Below, in pieces: positions 8,295 through 17,806 of a stretch of DNA of 64,000 nt. The translations under genes and the position numbers were made by a program. Each line of letters opens with the position of its first letter. Positions within the stretch are counted from its first letter, which is position 1. The notes beneath the pieces were generated by a model. The model ran no database searches. It had not been told where the DNA came from and worked only from the letters and a program-made list of their open reading frames with translations. This DNA comes from Floricoccus penangensis (lineage in GTDB: Bacteria; Bacillota; Bacilli; Lactobacillales; Streptococcaceae), in contig NZ_MKIQ01000031.1 in NCBI RefSeq assembly GCF_001832885.1, positions 100,178 through 164,177 on the forward strand. Reading direction: 5' to 3'.

Positions 8295-9728
8295 TTATAA
8301 TTTAGCCAATTCTTCTTGCAATAAGCTTTGAAGAACTTGTGGATTTGCTTGTCCTTTAGTTGCTTTCATAAGTTGTCCAATAAAGGCTTTGGCAGCGTTT
8401 GAATTACCGCCTTTATAGTCATTAACAATCTTTTCATTGTTAGCAAATACTTCTTGAATAATAGGAACAAGAACGGCTGGATCTGAAATTTGAATAAGTC
8501 CTGCAGATTTGACATATTCTTCAGCGCTACCACCTTCTTTAGCTAGGTGTACAAATACTTTTTTAGCCATCTTGCTTGAGATAGTTCCATCAGCAATCAA
8601 CTTCAACATTTCTACTAAGTTTTCAGGAGTAAGTTCAATCTCAGCTAATTCTTTTGATTCAGAGTTTAAATACTGAGCAACTTCACCTTGCAACCAGTTA
8701 GAAATTAATTTTGCATCTCCACCTAACTCAACTGATTTTTCAAAGAAATCAGATACTTCTTTGTTAGCTGTAATTTGAGTTGCATCATAATCAGATAAAC
8801 CAAGTTCTGATGTATATTTAGCACGACGTTCTTTCGGGAATGATGGAAGAGATTTACGAACATCTTCAATCCATTCATCTTCAATTTCAAAACGTGGTAG
8901 ATCAGGTTCTGGGAAGTACCGGTAATCACTTGATCCTTCTTTAACACGCATCAATAATGTTTCACCCGTTGATTCATCGTAACGACGTGTTTCTTGTTGG
9001 ATAAGTCCACCTGAACGAAGAACTTTAGCTTGTCTATCAACCTCATAAGCAAGACCTTTACGAACAAAGTTAAATGAATTCAAGTTTTTAAGTTCAGTTT
9101 TTGTACCAAATTCTTCTTGTCCATATGGGCGAAGGGAAATATTGGCATCAACACGCATTGAACCTTCTTCCATCTTAACATCAGAAATTCCAGTATATTG
9201 GATAATTTCTTTAAGAGCTGTTAAGTAAGCATATGCTTCTTCTGGGCTTCTCATATCAGCTTCAGATACAATCTCAATAAGTGGAGTTCCTTGGCGGTTT
9301 AAATCAACATAAGAATATCCATCAGTTCCGTGAGTATTCTTACCTGCATCTTCTTCTAAGTGAGCACGTTCAATACGAATATTTTTCTTTGTACCGTCTT
9401 CTAATTCAATTTCAATTGATCCATTATATCCAATTGGCTCATCAAATTGAGAAATTTGGTATGCTTTGGGATTATCAGGATAGAAATAGTTTTTACGGTC
9501 AAAATGCATTGATTGGTGAATGTCCATGTTAAGAGCAAGAGCAGCTTTTATACCATAATCAATAACTCCACGGTTCATAACTGGAAGCATTCCAGGATAT
9601 CCCCAGTCAACGATGTTAGTGTTTGTATTTGGATCAGCACCAAAGTGAGCAGGTGCTGTTGAAAATATTTTAGAATTTGTTTTTAATTCGACATGGACCT
9701 CAAGTCCAATGACTGTTTCAAAGTTCAT
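8295..9728 (-). CDS. gatB: Asp-tRNA(Asn)/Glu-tRNA(Gln) amidotransferase subunit B
   Basis: The kinase/tRNA-binding subunit of the GatCAB transamidase, which converts misacylated Asp-tRNA(Asn) and/or Glu-tRNA(Gln) to the cognate Asn- and Gln-tRNAs. The 477-residue length is usual. The N-terminal cradle domain contains GLEVHVEL and DRKNYFYPD signatures and the C-terminal part is the helical YqeY-like domain that grips tRNA. It is the third gene of gatCAB, 14 nt after gatA, with an AAAGGA ribosome site. All three subunits are intact. Confidence 0.97.
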   Translation of the reverse strand: MNFETVIGLEVHVELKTNSKIFSTAPAHFGADPNTNTNIVDWGYPGMLPVMNRGVIDYGIKAALALNMDIHQSMHFDRKNYFYPDNPKAYQISQFDEPIGYNGSIEIELEDGTKKNIRIERAHLEEDAGKNTHGTDGYSYVDLNRQGTPLIEIVSEADMRSPEEAYAYLTALKEIIQYTGISDVKMEEGSMRVDANISLRPYGQEEFGTKTELKNLNSFNFVRKGLAYEVDRQAKVLRSGGLIQQETRRYDESTGETLLMRVKEGSSDYRYFPEPDLPRFEIEDEWIEDVRKSLPSFPKERRAKYTSELGLSDYDATQITANKEVSDFFEKSVELGGDAKLISNWLQGEVAQYLNSESKELAEIELTPENLVEMLKLIADGTISSKMAKKVFVHLAKEGGSAEEYVKSAGLIQISDPAVLVPIIQEVFANNEKIVNDYKGGNSNAAKAFIGQLMKATKGQANPQVLQSLLQEELAKL

Positions 9729-9742
9729 TTAAGAAGTCCTTT

Positions 9743-11188
9743 CTATTCAAAAATTACTGGTTTATTTTTATGGAAGTCAGTTGTTGCTTCAAATGCCGCT
9801 GCAACTTGATAAATTGTTTCTTCATCAAATGCTTTACCAATCAATTGCATACCAACTGGTAATCCGTCTACACTACCTGCAGGAATACTAATTCCTGGAA
9901 GTCCAGCCAAATTAACTGGAATAGTAAGAAGGTCAGCTAAATACATTGCAACTGGGTCATGAGATTGAGTTCCAAGGTCATAAGCAACACTTGGTGCAGT
10001 TGGTCCAAGGATTAAATCATAATCTTCAAAAACTTTAGCAAAATCATTCATGATTAATGTACGAACTTGCCCTGCTTTTTTAAAGTATGCATCATAATAT
10101 CCAGATGAAAGGCTAAATGTACCAAGCATGATACGACGTTTAACTTCTTCACCAAAACCTTGGCTACGTGATTTAACATATACATCTTCAAGATTTTCAA
10201 TATCTTCAGCACGGTATCCATAGCGGATTCCATCAAATCTTTGTAAGTTTGATGATGCTTCACTTGAAGCAATGATATAGTAAACAGCAACACCGTATTT
10301 TGAATGAGGAAGACTTACTTCATCAATAATTGCTCCTAGGCTTTCAAGATGTTTAGCAGCAGCTTGAATTTGTTCTTTTACCTTTTCATCAATACCAGGT
10401 CCAAAATATTCTTTTGGTAAGGCAATCTTAAGTCCTTTTATATCTTTACCAATTTTACTTGTAAAGTCAGGTACCTCAACTTTTGATGAAGTTGAATCTT
10501 TTGCATCATATCCTGAGATTGCTCCAAGTAAATGTGCGTTATCTTCAACATTTTGAGAAAATGGTCCAATTTGGTCCAACGAAGAACCAAAAGCAATAAG
10601 ACCAAAACGTGAAATACGTCCATAAGTTGGTTTCATACCTACAACTCCATTAAATGAAGCTGGTTGTCTGATTGAACCACCTGTGTCAGAACCTAGTGAT
10701 AGTAACACTTGGTTAGATGCTACCGCAGTAGCTGAACCACCTGATGAACCACCAGGAACTTTAGTCTCATCCCAAGCATTTTTTGTAGTTTTAAATGCTG
10801 AATTTTCAGTAGAACCACCCATAGCAAATTCATCCATATTAGTCTTACCAACGATAATCATATCGCTTGCATGCAATTTATCTACAGAAGATGCATTGTA
10901 AATTGGGTTAAAGTTATAAAGCATTTTGCTTGCCGCAGTTGTGATAATATCTTTCGTTACAATATTATCCTTAACCGCAATTGGAATACCTGCTAATAGA
11001 TTGCTAGCGTCAATACCCTTTTCATCGATTGCTTTGGCAGCCGCAAGAGCTTCATCTTCAGTAACTAACAGGAATGAATCAACCTTGTCTTCACGACTTT
11101 TAATCCCAGCAAGTGTTTCTTGAGTAAGTTCTAATGCTGAAATTTCTTTATTTACTAATTTATCATGTAATTCTTTAATAGTTGCCAT
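9743..11188 (-). CDS. gatA: Asp-tRNA(Asn)/Glu-tRNA(Gln) amidotransferase subunit A
   Basis: The glutaminase subunit of GatCAB, releasing ammonia for the transamidation done by GatB. It is an amidase-signature protein of 481 residues with the catalytic lysine in PIAVKDN, the Gly/Ser-rich segment GGSSGGS and the downstream [12 protein letters not shown] holding the nucleophilic serine of the Ser-cisSer-Lys triad. Its ATG overlaps the gatC stop by one base (TAATG), a sign of translational coupling. No deviations were noticed. Confidence 0.97.
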   Translation of the reverse strand: MATIKELHDKLVNKEISALELTQETLAGIKSREDKVDSFLLVTEDEALAAAKAIDEKGIDASNLLAGIPIAVKDNIVTKDIITTAASKMLYNFNPIYNASSVDKLHASDMIIVGKTNMDEFAMGGSTENSAFKTTKNAWDETKVPGGSSGGSATAVASNQVLLSLGSDTGGSIRQPASFNGVVGMKPTYGRISRFGLIAFGSSLDQIGPFSQNVEDNAHLLGAISGYDAKDSTSSKVEVPDFTSKIGKDIKGLKIALPKEYFGPGIDEKVKEQIQAAAKHLESLGAIIDEVSLPHSKYGVAVYYIIASSEASSNLQRFDGIRYGYRAEDIENLEDVYVKSRSQGFGEEVKRRIMLGTFSLSSGYYDAYFKKAGQVRTLIMNDFAKVFEDYDLILGPTAPSVAYDLGTQSHDPVAMYLADLLTIPVNLAGLPGISIPAGSVDGLPVGMQLIGKAFDEETIYQVAAAFEATTDFHKNKPVIFE

Positions 11189-11493
11189 TATGCATCACCT
11201 CCACCATCAAGAATTGCAGGAACTTTAATAAATCCATCTTCACTTTCAGGCACATTTCTCATAAGTTCATCACGATTCCAACCTGGAGTCGAAACATCTT
11301 CTCTCATAAAGTTAGTATTATTTGCTACATTTGATGTAAATTCAACACCTTCAGTGTCCACCTCATTAAGCAGATCAATCATTTCAATAATTTTACCAAG
11401 TTGCTCTGCATATGCCGTAACTTCTTGATCATTAAATTCTAATTTCGAAAGATTCGCAACATGGCGAACTTCTTCTTCAGTAATTTTACTCAT
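11188..11493 (-). CDS. gatC: Asp-tRNA(Asn)/Glu-tRNA(Gln) amidotransferase subunit C
   Basis: The small stabilising subunit that wraps between GatA and GatB. It has 101 residues, the usual size, with the conserved N-terminal helix ([13 protein letters not shown]) and C-terminal LRED/VP-type segment. An ATAGGAG ribosome site precedes the ATG. A 212-nt gap separates it from aspS upstream; that gap contains plausible but weak promoter hexamers (TTGAAG about 16 nt before TATGCT on the minus strand) and no evident terminator, so gatCAB may be read both from its own start and from the aspS T-box promoter. Confidence 0.94.
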   Translation of the reverse strand: MSKITEEEVRHVANLSKLEFNDQEVTAYAEQLGKIIEMIDLLNEVDTEGVEFTSNVANNTNFMREDVSTPGWNRDELMRNVPESEDGFIKVPAILDGGGDA

Positions 11494-11705
11494 TACTTCT
11501 CCTATTTCTATTTAATATTCATTATTAGAGTAAGCCTTCTCTTGAAAAAAGTATTTCACTTACTTGATACAAATGATATCTTCATTAAGATACCTACATA
11601 AGCATATTAACTATATAAGTAACTTCAATGCTTATATTCTACCAAAATTTTCCCTTCATATATAGAACTATTGTTCAATTTATATATATTAAAAGCAGAA
11701 ATTAT

Positions 11706-13454
11706 TTATTTAAGGGTAATATTAAGATCATTCAATTGATGTTCATCTACTGAACTTGGAGATTCCAACATCAAATCTCGACCAACTCCATTTTTTGGAA
11801 ATGCCATTACTTCACGAATATTTTCTTCGCCAGCCAAAAGCATTACTAATCTATCCAAACCTAATGCAAGTCCACCATGTGGAGGGAAGCCATATTCTAA
11901 TGCTTCTAAGAAGAAACCAAAATCACGTTCATAGTCTGAAGCGTCCATTCCTAACAATTGGAACATTGCTTCCTGCATGTCTCTTTCATGAATTCTAAGA
12001 CTTCCACCACCAATTTCATAACCATTTAAAACAATATCATAAGCATATGACTTAACTGTTTCAGGGCTTGCCTTTAGCTCATCAGCACTAACTACAGTTG
12101 CTTGAGTAAAGGGATGATGCATTGCTTGGTAACGTCCTTCTTCTTCATTGTATTCAAGAAGTGGCCAATCAGTTACCCAAAGGAAATTAAGTTTAGTTGG
12201 ATCGATTAAATCTAATTTTTTGGCCAAACGAAGTCTTAAAGCACCGAGAGCTTGTTGAACTTTCTCCTTTCTCCCAGTGACGAAAAAGATTAAGTCTCCA
12301 TCTTTAGCATCTAATGCTTGAAGAACTTGGGCATTTGATTCCTTAAATGTTGATTTCATACCACCTGAAATTATGTCATCTTCAACAGGTGCAGTGGCAA
12401 ATGATGTAATCCCAAATTCCATCATTGCTTGCTTAATATTTCCAAGCTCTTTATTAGAAAACTTTCCTGATCCTTCGGGTAGATTTATTGCTTGAATACT
12501 ACCATTTTTTTCTTTTAAAGCTTTGGTAATAAAAAGAATTTTACTATCTTTTTCAATTTCAGTTAAATCAACTAATTCTAATCCAAATCTTGTATCAGGT
12601 TTATCCGATCCAAACCTCGTCATTGCTTCATCATATGAAATTTCAGGAAATTTATCCTCAATTTCAATACCTTTAGATTTTTTCACAACTTCCTTAAGCA
12701 TTGATTCAACAAGATTTTGGATGTCCTCTTGTTTTACAAAGCTCATTTCAAGGTCGACTTGCGTAAATTCAGGCTGTCTATCACCACGTAAATCTTCATC
12801 ACGGAAGCATCTTACAATTTGATAATATCTATCGAAACCAGCACCCATCAAAAGTTGTTTCAACATTTGAGGACTTTGAGGTAGTGCATAAAATTGATTC
12901 TTCTGTAATCTACTTGGAACAAGAAAGTCACGCGCTCCTTCAGGAGTTGACTTAGTTAGATATGGAGTTTCAATATCAACAAATGATTCCGAATTTAGAT
13001 ATTCTCTAATAGCAGTCGTAACCTTATGTCTTAACATGATATTAGATGTCATTTTTTCACGACGGAGGTCAAGGTAACGATATTTTTGTCTTATTTCGTC
13101 ACCAGTATGTGAGTATGCATCAAGCTCAAAAGGTAAGTCTTTACTTTGAGAAATAAGTTTTATCTTTTCAGCTTTTAACTCTACTTGTCCTGATTTCAAA
13201 TGATGGTTAACAAATTTAGCATCTCTTTCCACCAATAAACCAGTAACTTCAATAATACTTTCTCTTTTTAATTCATGAACCATATCAAAATCAGCTGATG
13301 ATTCATCAACAAAGACTTGTAAAATCCCAGCACGGTCACGTAATTCGATAAATGCTAACTTACCATGATCGCGTATATTAGCAACCCACCCCTGAACTGT
13401 TACTATTTTTCCAACTTGCTCTAAACTATAATCACCTACAAAAATCTTACTCAT
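11706..13454 (-). CDS. aspS: Aspartyl-tRNA synthetase (bacterial type)
   Basis: Charges tRNA(Asp) and, in organisms depending on GatCAB for Asn-tRNA, often tRNA(Asn). The 582-residue product has an N-terminal OB-fold anticodon domain, class II core with motif 2 (RCFRDEDLRGDRQPEFTQ) and the bacterial GAD insertion, ending with the motif 3 region GLALGLDRL. The ATG at 13454 follows GGAGG; an upstream in-frame ATG would lie in the T-box terminator. Residue 30 in the anticodon domain is His (RDHG); a His at this place was linked to tRNA(Asn) recognition in Pseudomonas aeruginosa AspRS, but the second discriminating position looks like the discriminating type. Expression is under a T-box leader. 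Confidence 0.96.
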   Translation of the reverse strand: MSKIFVGDYSLEQVGKIVTVQGWVANIRDHGKLAFIELRDRAGILQVFVDESSADFDMVHELKRESIIEVTGLLVERDAKFVNHHLKSGQVELKAEKIKLISQSKDLPFELDAYSHTGDEIRQKYRYLDLRREKMTSNIMLRHKVTTAIREYLNSESFVDIETPYLTKSTPEGARDFLVPSRLQKNQFYALPQSPQMLKQLLMGAGFDRYYQIVRCFRDEDLRGDRQPEFTQVDLEMSFVKQEDIQNLVESMLKEVVKKSKGIEIEDKFPEISYDEAMTRFGSDKPDTRFGLELVDLTEIEKDSKILFITKALKEKNGSIQAINLPEGSGKFSNKELGNIKQAMMEFGITSFATAPVEDDIISGGMKSTFKESNAQVLQALDAKDGDLIFFVTGRKEKVQQALGALRLRLAKKLDLIDPTKLNFLWVTDWPLLEYNEEEGRYQAMHHPFTQATVVSADELKASPETVKSYAYDIVLNGYEIGGGSLRIHERDMQEAMFQLLGMDASDYERDFGFFLEALEYGFPPHGGLALGLDRLVMLLAGEENIREVMAFPKNGVGRDLMLESPSSVDEHQLNDLNITLK

Positions 13455-13477
13455 ATTGTCCTCCTTCGTTAATTTTT

Positions 13478-13712
13478 TATAAAAAAAGACCACGTCTTCA
13501 TCCTACTCATAGGACGAAATTCGTGGTACCACCTAAATTTAAGACTATCATTTCATTTAATGAAGCGATAAATCTTATCTCTTATCTTAACGCGATTAAC
13601 GTCCATGTTTTTAGCATGAATCTAAAGTGTGTTTTTCAATAAATTTAAATATGTACTTTCCAGCAACTGTACACTCTCTAAAATTTTCATTTATTTACTC
13701 TTACTTATTATT
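13478..13712 (-). promoter_or_regulatory. T-box riboswitch leader of aspS
   Basis: The minus strand carries the T-box core AGGTGGTACCACG (13522-13534), then a terminator whose ACCACG/CGTGGT stem includes the T-box and is followed by seven T residues. Upstream are Stem I features AGAGAG and a GTTGCTGGAAA segment (about 13660-13678). The 3' arm reads GAAAAACACACTTT; in register with the alaS leader in this window the specifier would be CAC (His, 13629-13631), while the overlapping AAC (Asn, 13631-13633) would suit an AspRS/GatCAB pathway. No GAC (Asp) triplet stands there. The class of element is secure, the specifier is not. The leader starts right after the codY stop. Confidence 0.88.
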
Positions 13713-13719
13713 GATTTTT

Positions 13720-14523
13720 TTAAAAATTACGTTCTTTCAATTTATCATAAATTCCATCATTTACGACTTTAAGATAAGTACCCTTCATACCAAGCGAACG
13801 GCTTTCGATAATCCCAGCACTTTCTAGCTTGCGTAGAGCATTTACAATAACTGAGCGAGTAATCCCAATCTTATCGGCAACTACACTTGCAGTTAATCGT
13901 CCTTCAGTTCCACCAAGTTCCTCTAAGATTGCATTTACTGCTTTAATCTCAGAATATGATAATGTATTAACAGCCATAGCTACTGCAGTTTGTTTACGGA
14001 TATCATCTTCCATATTATCCATTTTAATATATGAAAGTTGAACACCGATTACTGTAGTTGCAAGTTCAATAAGAACTAAATCGTCTTCGTTAAATTCGCT
14101 ATCATTTTTCCAGATAATAAACGTTCCCAAACGTTCACCACCACCATAAATAGGGGCAATAGTTGTTAATCCATTAGGAAACTCATCTTTAGCTTCATCA
14201 GGGAATATAGATAATTTAGCATTTATGTCTAAATTCGCTTCCACATCATAAACTCGAGTTGTTTGAACAACATAGTCTTTAGGGAATTTACGTGTATCAA
14301 AGAATTCTTCAACACGATCATTATTTGTTTTGTACGGCATTGCGTAACCCAATAGGTTACCATCGGTATCTATAACACAAGCATTACAGTCAATAACCTC
14401 AGCGATACGGGCTGTCATTTCCTTATAAGGTAAAATGTCATTTTCATTAGCATTCAACCCTGTAATATCCCCATCTTGCAGGATTGCAGTAATTTTTCTT
14501 GTTTTTTCTAGTAAAGAAACCAT
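13720..14523 (-). CDS. codY: GTP/branched-chain amino acid-sensing global repressor CodY
   Basis: A dimeric DNA-binding repressor of nitrogen and amino-acid genes. At 267 residues it has the N-terminal GAF effector domain (beginning [15 protein letters not shown]) and a C-terminal winged helix whose recognition part reads [20 protein letters not shown], nearly invariant across Firmicutes. It lies upstream of aspS and gatCAB on the same strand; codY next to gatCAB is typical of lactococci and streptococci, with aspS placed between them here. A near-consensus CodY box about 60 nt upstream suggests autoregulation. Confidence 0.98.
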   Translation of the reverse strand: MVSLLEKTRKITAILQDGDITGLNANENDILPYKEMTARIAEVIDCNACVIDTDGNLLGYAMPYKTNNDRVEEFFDTRKFPKDYVVQTTRVYDVEANLDINAKLSIFPDEAKDEFPNGLTTIAPIYGGGERLGTFIIWKNDSEFNEDDLVLIELATTVIGVQLSYIKMDNMEDDIRKQTAVAMAVNTLSYSEIKAVNAILEELGGTEGRLTASVVADKIGITRSVIVNALRKLESAGIIESRSLGMKGTYLKVVNDGIYDKLKERNF

Positions 14524-14583
14524 AATTTCTCCTTAGCATTTAATTTCGTTTAATTATAACAACAATTGATTACAAATGCAAGT

Positions 14584-14598
14584 AATTTTCTGAATATT
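14584..14598. promoter_or_regulatory. Candidate CodY box between codY and the first Nudix gene
   Basis: AATTTTCTGAATATT differs at one position from the CodY consensus AATTTTCWGAAAATT. It lies 61 nt upstream of the codY start and 93 nt upstream of the divergent Nudix gene, so CodY could act on either or both. Confidence 0.6.
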
Positions 14599-14690
14599 AT
14601 CTATTAAACAACAGAAGTAATATTTTTAATCTTAAGAAGTATTTGTTTTGTTTTTATGATATTATTAAATTAACAATACAGGAGGTTTGC

Positions 14691-15188
14691 ATGTTAAATA
14701 ATTTTCACGATGCTTTTGGCGTTTATGGAATAATTTACCAAAACGGTCAAATATTAGTAATCAAAAAAAATGCTGGACCTTATATCAACAGATATGACCT
14801 GCCAGGTGGTAGTCAAGAATCTGGTGAAAGTTTAGCTGATACCTTAATTAGAGAAATCGAAGAAGAAACAGCAGTTATTGCAGAAAAATTTCAACAAGTA
14901 GGAATAACAAATTTTATTTTTCCATGGGACTACGAAGATAAAAATATGAACAATCATTTAGCTGTGTTCTATAATGTAAATCAATTTAGTGGTAGGCCAA
15001 GAATGAATGCAATAAATTTCAATGGCCAAGATTCATTAGGTGCATTGTGGCTTCCACTCTCTTCTATTGATTCTAATAATGCCTCATTACCTCTTCTAAA
15101 AGCGAAAGATTTTCTTGAAAATAATAAATTTAATAGTAAATCTTGGCGCCTAAAACATTGGGAAGTATTAGAATATCCACAATTCTAA
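14691..15188 (+). CDS. Nudix hydrolase, first of a tandem pair
   Basis: A cytosolic 165-residue Nudix-fold protein likely hydrolysing a nucleoside diphosphate linked to another group; the substrate is unknown. The Nudix box spans residues 40-62 (G, five residues, E46, seven residues, R54-E55-I-E-E58-E59), with the last glycine of the consensus replaced by Ala61. The segment LPGGSQESGES holds the usual start of the box. The ATG at 14691 follows a full AGGAGG site. It is divergent from codY and shares a candidate CodY box. The downstream gene is a clear paralogue, and even the upstream region (TATGATATTAT with a preceding TTGTTTT) is repeated before it. Confidence 0.85.
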   Translation: MLNNFHDAFGVYGIIYQNGQILVIKKNAGPYINRYDLPGGSQESGESLADTLIREIEEETAVIAEKFQQVGITNFIFPWDYEDKNMNNHLAVFYNVNQFSGRPRMNAINFNGQDSLGALWLPLSSIDSNNASLPLLKAKDFLENNKFNSKSWRLKHWEVLEYPQF

Positions 15189-15371
15189 TTATTATATTAA
15201 AGAAAGTAAATTAGAACAATATATCTATTTTACTTTTTTCATTGATTTTTTTATTGATATTGATATTAAAATTATTGAATTTTCATATAATCTTTATCTT
15301 TAAATGAGTTCATTTAAGTAATTGTTTTCCTTTTATGATATTATCAATTTAAAATATGAAGGGGGAAAATA

Positions 15372-15893
15372 ATGTTAGATAAGTTTAATGATACTATTGG
15401 GATATATGGGGTCGTCCACAGTGATGATGGAATTCTTGTTATTAAAAAGAATGCCGGTCCATATATTAACAGATTTGATTTACCAGGTGGCTGCCAACAA
15501 TCGGGGGAAAGTATGGCAGATACTCTTATTAGAAAAGTTGAAGATGAAACTTCAATTATTGCATTAGAATTTGAACAAATTGGAGCAACAAATTTCATAT
15601 TTCCATGGGATTACAAAGATACTAATATGAATAACCATCTTGCGATTTTTTACAATGTAAATGAATTCAAAGGTGAAGCACAACCATTCATAATATCCTT
15701 TGATGGACAAGACTCTTCTGGAGCCTTATGGTTACCATTAGAATTTATAAATCCAGATAATGCATCTTTGCCTTTGCTAAAAGCTAAGGATTTTATCGAA
15801 AATGGAAAATTTAATAGCAAATCATGGCGACTCAAACAATGGGATATACCTGAGAGTCCTGTATATAAGATTTTAGAGACTCATGCAATATAA
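15372..15893 (+). CDS. Nudix-fold protein, second of tandem pair with altered Nudix box
   Basis: A 173-residue paralogue of the preceding protein, similar over its whole length (both share IKKNAGPYINR, FIFPWDY and LPLLKAKDF). In its Nudix box the REUXEE core reads R54-K55-V-E-D58-E59: a metal-binding Glu is Lys and another is Asp, and the final Gly is Ser. This may change the activity or specificity, or remove it. The start follows GAAGGGGG. It appears to have its own promoter in the duplicated upstream segment and ends at a bidirectional terminator. Confidence 0.82.
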   Translation: MLDKFNDTIGIYGVVHSDDGILVIKKNAGPYINRFDLPGGCQQSGESMADTLIRKVEDETSIIALEFEQIGATNFIFPWDYKDTNMNNHLAIFYNVNEFKGEAQPFIISFDGQDSSGALWLPLEFINPDNASLPLLKAKDFIENGKFNSKSWRLKQWDIPESPVYKILETHAI

Positions 15894-15922
15894 AAAAAAT
15901 AATCCACAAATATTATCCAATT

Positions 15923-15974
15923 AAAAACTCTCTTTATTCCACCATTTATAGCGGTAAGTAAAGAGAGTTTTTTA
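15923..15974. terminator. Bidirectional terminator between Nudix pair and aminotransferase
   Basis: AAACTCTCTTTA and TAAAGAGAGTTT form a 12-bp stem, with six T residues after it on the plus strand and five on the minus strand. It serves the convergent genes ending at 15893 and 16021. Confidence 0.85.
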
Positions 15975-16020
15975 TATATTTATTATCATTATAAGACTAA
16001 ATAAATACCTTATCTTGTAT

Positions 16021-17238
16021 TTATGATTGTTTATAGTGAGATAAAAAGTCAGTCATTTTTTCTTGTATTTTAGATAGTTCATCTACTCTTGGTAAATATA
16101 CAATTCTAAAGTGATCTGGTTCATTCCAGTTAAAGCCTCGACCATGAACAAGAAGAATTTTCTTTTCCTTTAGAAAATCTAAAGCAAACTGTTCATCATC
16201 TTTAATATTATACATTTGAGTATCTATTTTAGGAAAGATATAGAATGCAGCCTTAGGTTTCACAGCAGATATTCCTGGTATGTCATTCATTGCTTTATAT
16301 ATAAATTCTCGTTGCTCATATACCCTACCACCAGGTAAGAGAAGTTTATCAACAGATTGCGTGCCACCAAGAGATGTTTGAACGATTTGTTGCGCTAATA
16401 CATTTGAACATAAACGCATACTTGCTAGCATATTCAAACCTTCAATGTAACCTTTAACTTTTGATTTATTTCCTGATAAAACCATCCAACCAACACGGAA
16501 CCCAGCAACACGATGAGATTTTGATAGACCATTTAAGGTAACTACAAATAAATCGGGAGCCAATGTTGCAATTGGAATATGCTGTAATCCATCCATAACT
16601 AAGCGATCATAAATTTCATCTGAAAAGATGATTAGATTGTTTTGGCGCGCAATTTCAACTATTTCCTCTAGTATTTCCTTTGGATAAAGTGCTCCAGTTG
16701 GATTATTTGGATTTATTAAAACAATCGCCTTAGTATTTGATGTAATTTTTGATTTAATATCTGCAATATCAGGATTCCACTCAGCTTGCTCATCACAAAT
16801 ATAATGAACAGCGTTACCACCAGCTAGCGATACTGCGGCAGTCCATAGCGGGTAGTCAGGCATTGGGACGAGAACTTCATCTCCATTATTCAATAATCCT
16901 TGCATACACATCACTATTAATTCACTAACACCGTTACCAGTATATATGTCATCAACATCAACATTTGGAAAACCTTTTAGCTGGCAATATTGCATAATTG
17001 CTTTGCGTGCAGAAAAAAGGCCTTTTGAATTACTGTAGCCTTCAGAATCCCTAGCATGCATTATTAAATCTCTTATTACTTCATCTGGTGCCGTAAAACC
17101 AAATTCGGCTGGATTCCCAGTATTTAATCGTAGGATCTTTTCCCCATTAGCTATCATACGATCTGCTTCATCTAAAACAGGCCCTCTAATATCATAACTT
17201 ACATGTTCTAGCTTGTCAGATTTTTCAAAGTATTTCAT
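16021..17238 (-). CDS. PLP-dependent aminotransferase, alanine aminotransferase (AlaA/AlaT) type
   Basis: A class I fold aminotransferase of 405 residues, the same length as Escherichia coli AlaA and similar throughout (RLNTGNPAEFGF near the N terminus, IVLINPNNPTGA in the cofactor-binding part). The Schiff-base lysine lies in GLSKSHRVAG and the C-terminal arginine contacts the substrate carboxylate in FRIVYLP. It probably makes alanine from pyruvate and glutamate. The gene is monocistronic: a bidirectional terminator follows, and a 568-nt mostly noncoding gap precedes. Exact amino-acid specificity cannot be read from sequence. Confidence 0.88.
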   Translation of the reverse strand: MKYFEKSDKLEHVSYDIRGPVLDEADRMIANGEKILRLNTGNPAEFGFTAPDEVIRDLIMHARDSEGYSNSKGLFSARKAIMQYCQLKGFPNVDVDDIYTGNGVSELIVMCMQGLLNNGDEVLVPMPDYPLWTAAVSLAGGNAVHYICDEQAEWNPDIADIKSKITSNTKAIVLINPNNPTGALYPKEILEEIVEIARQNNLIIFSDEIYDRLVMDGLQHIPIATLAPDLFVVTLNGLSKSHRVAGFRVGWMVLSGNKSKVKGYIEGLNMLASMRLCSNVLAQQIVQTSLGGTQSVDKLLLPGGRVYEQREFIYKAMNDIPGISAVKPKAAFYIFPKIDTQMYNIKDDEQFALDFLKEKKILLVHGRGFNWNEPDHFRIVYLPRVDELSKIQEKMTDFLSHYKQS

Positions 17239-17806
17239 AGTCCACCTCTTTATTCTTTATCCTATTTTAAACTGAAAGGTATCTTTTTTCAAATAAATTT
17301 CTATGATAAAAAAATATTATGACACAAAACAATAAAATTAGCCCTTCCATTTCCTGCAATATAGACCTCATGGTAACAAATGGTTTATTCATTTCATAGT
17401 TCAACAAACATATCCACTGAATAAGCTCCGAGAATAATATCAATTTTCATTTCTCTACTATCACTAACCTTGCTCATTGATCCTATATTTACAAAGCCAA
17501 CTTCTAAAAATAGGGATAATAATATTACTTATTATATCTAGTACCAATATGCACTTGAAAATAATTTTTTGATTAAAACTAGTTAGCGTAAAAAACTTAA
17601 ATTATACGAAAATAAAGACCAATACTAAAAGTTTTTAAGAATAAAATATTAAGGTAAATAAAAACATACTTTTTTTTACCTTAATAAATTTAAAGTGTGT
17701 TTTTATAGTGACCTAGGCCAAATATTTTTTTCAATTTACTGGGAATAAATATCATTTTTTGATAGAATGATATATATATATATTGCTTTCTAGAAGGAGA
17801 ATAACA
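17239..17806. other. Gene-free AT-rich gap with a possible decayed reading frame
   Basis: This gap between the divergent aminotransferase and prs genes has no intact gene. On the minus strand a stretch around 17330-17515 reads as protein-like codons (VGFVNIGSMSKVSD, then MKIDIILGAYSVDMF), breaks at a TGA, and continues in another frame for about 25 codons, which may be a gene remnant. No family was recognised. The right end, a TATATATATA-rich stretch before a strong ribosome site, should hold the prs promoter. Confidence 0.35.

Noticed and set aside
15279..15293. CodY-like motif before the second Nudix gene (AATTTTCATATAATC)
   Set aside because: Three mismatches including the central G, expected by chance in such AT-rich DNA. 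Similar weak hits near 3318, 8246 and 26041 were not listed for the same reason.
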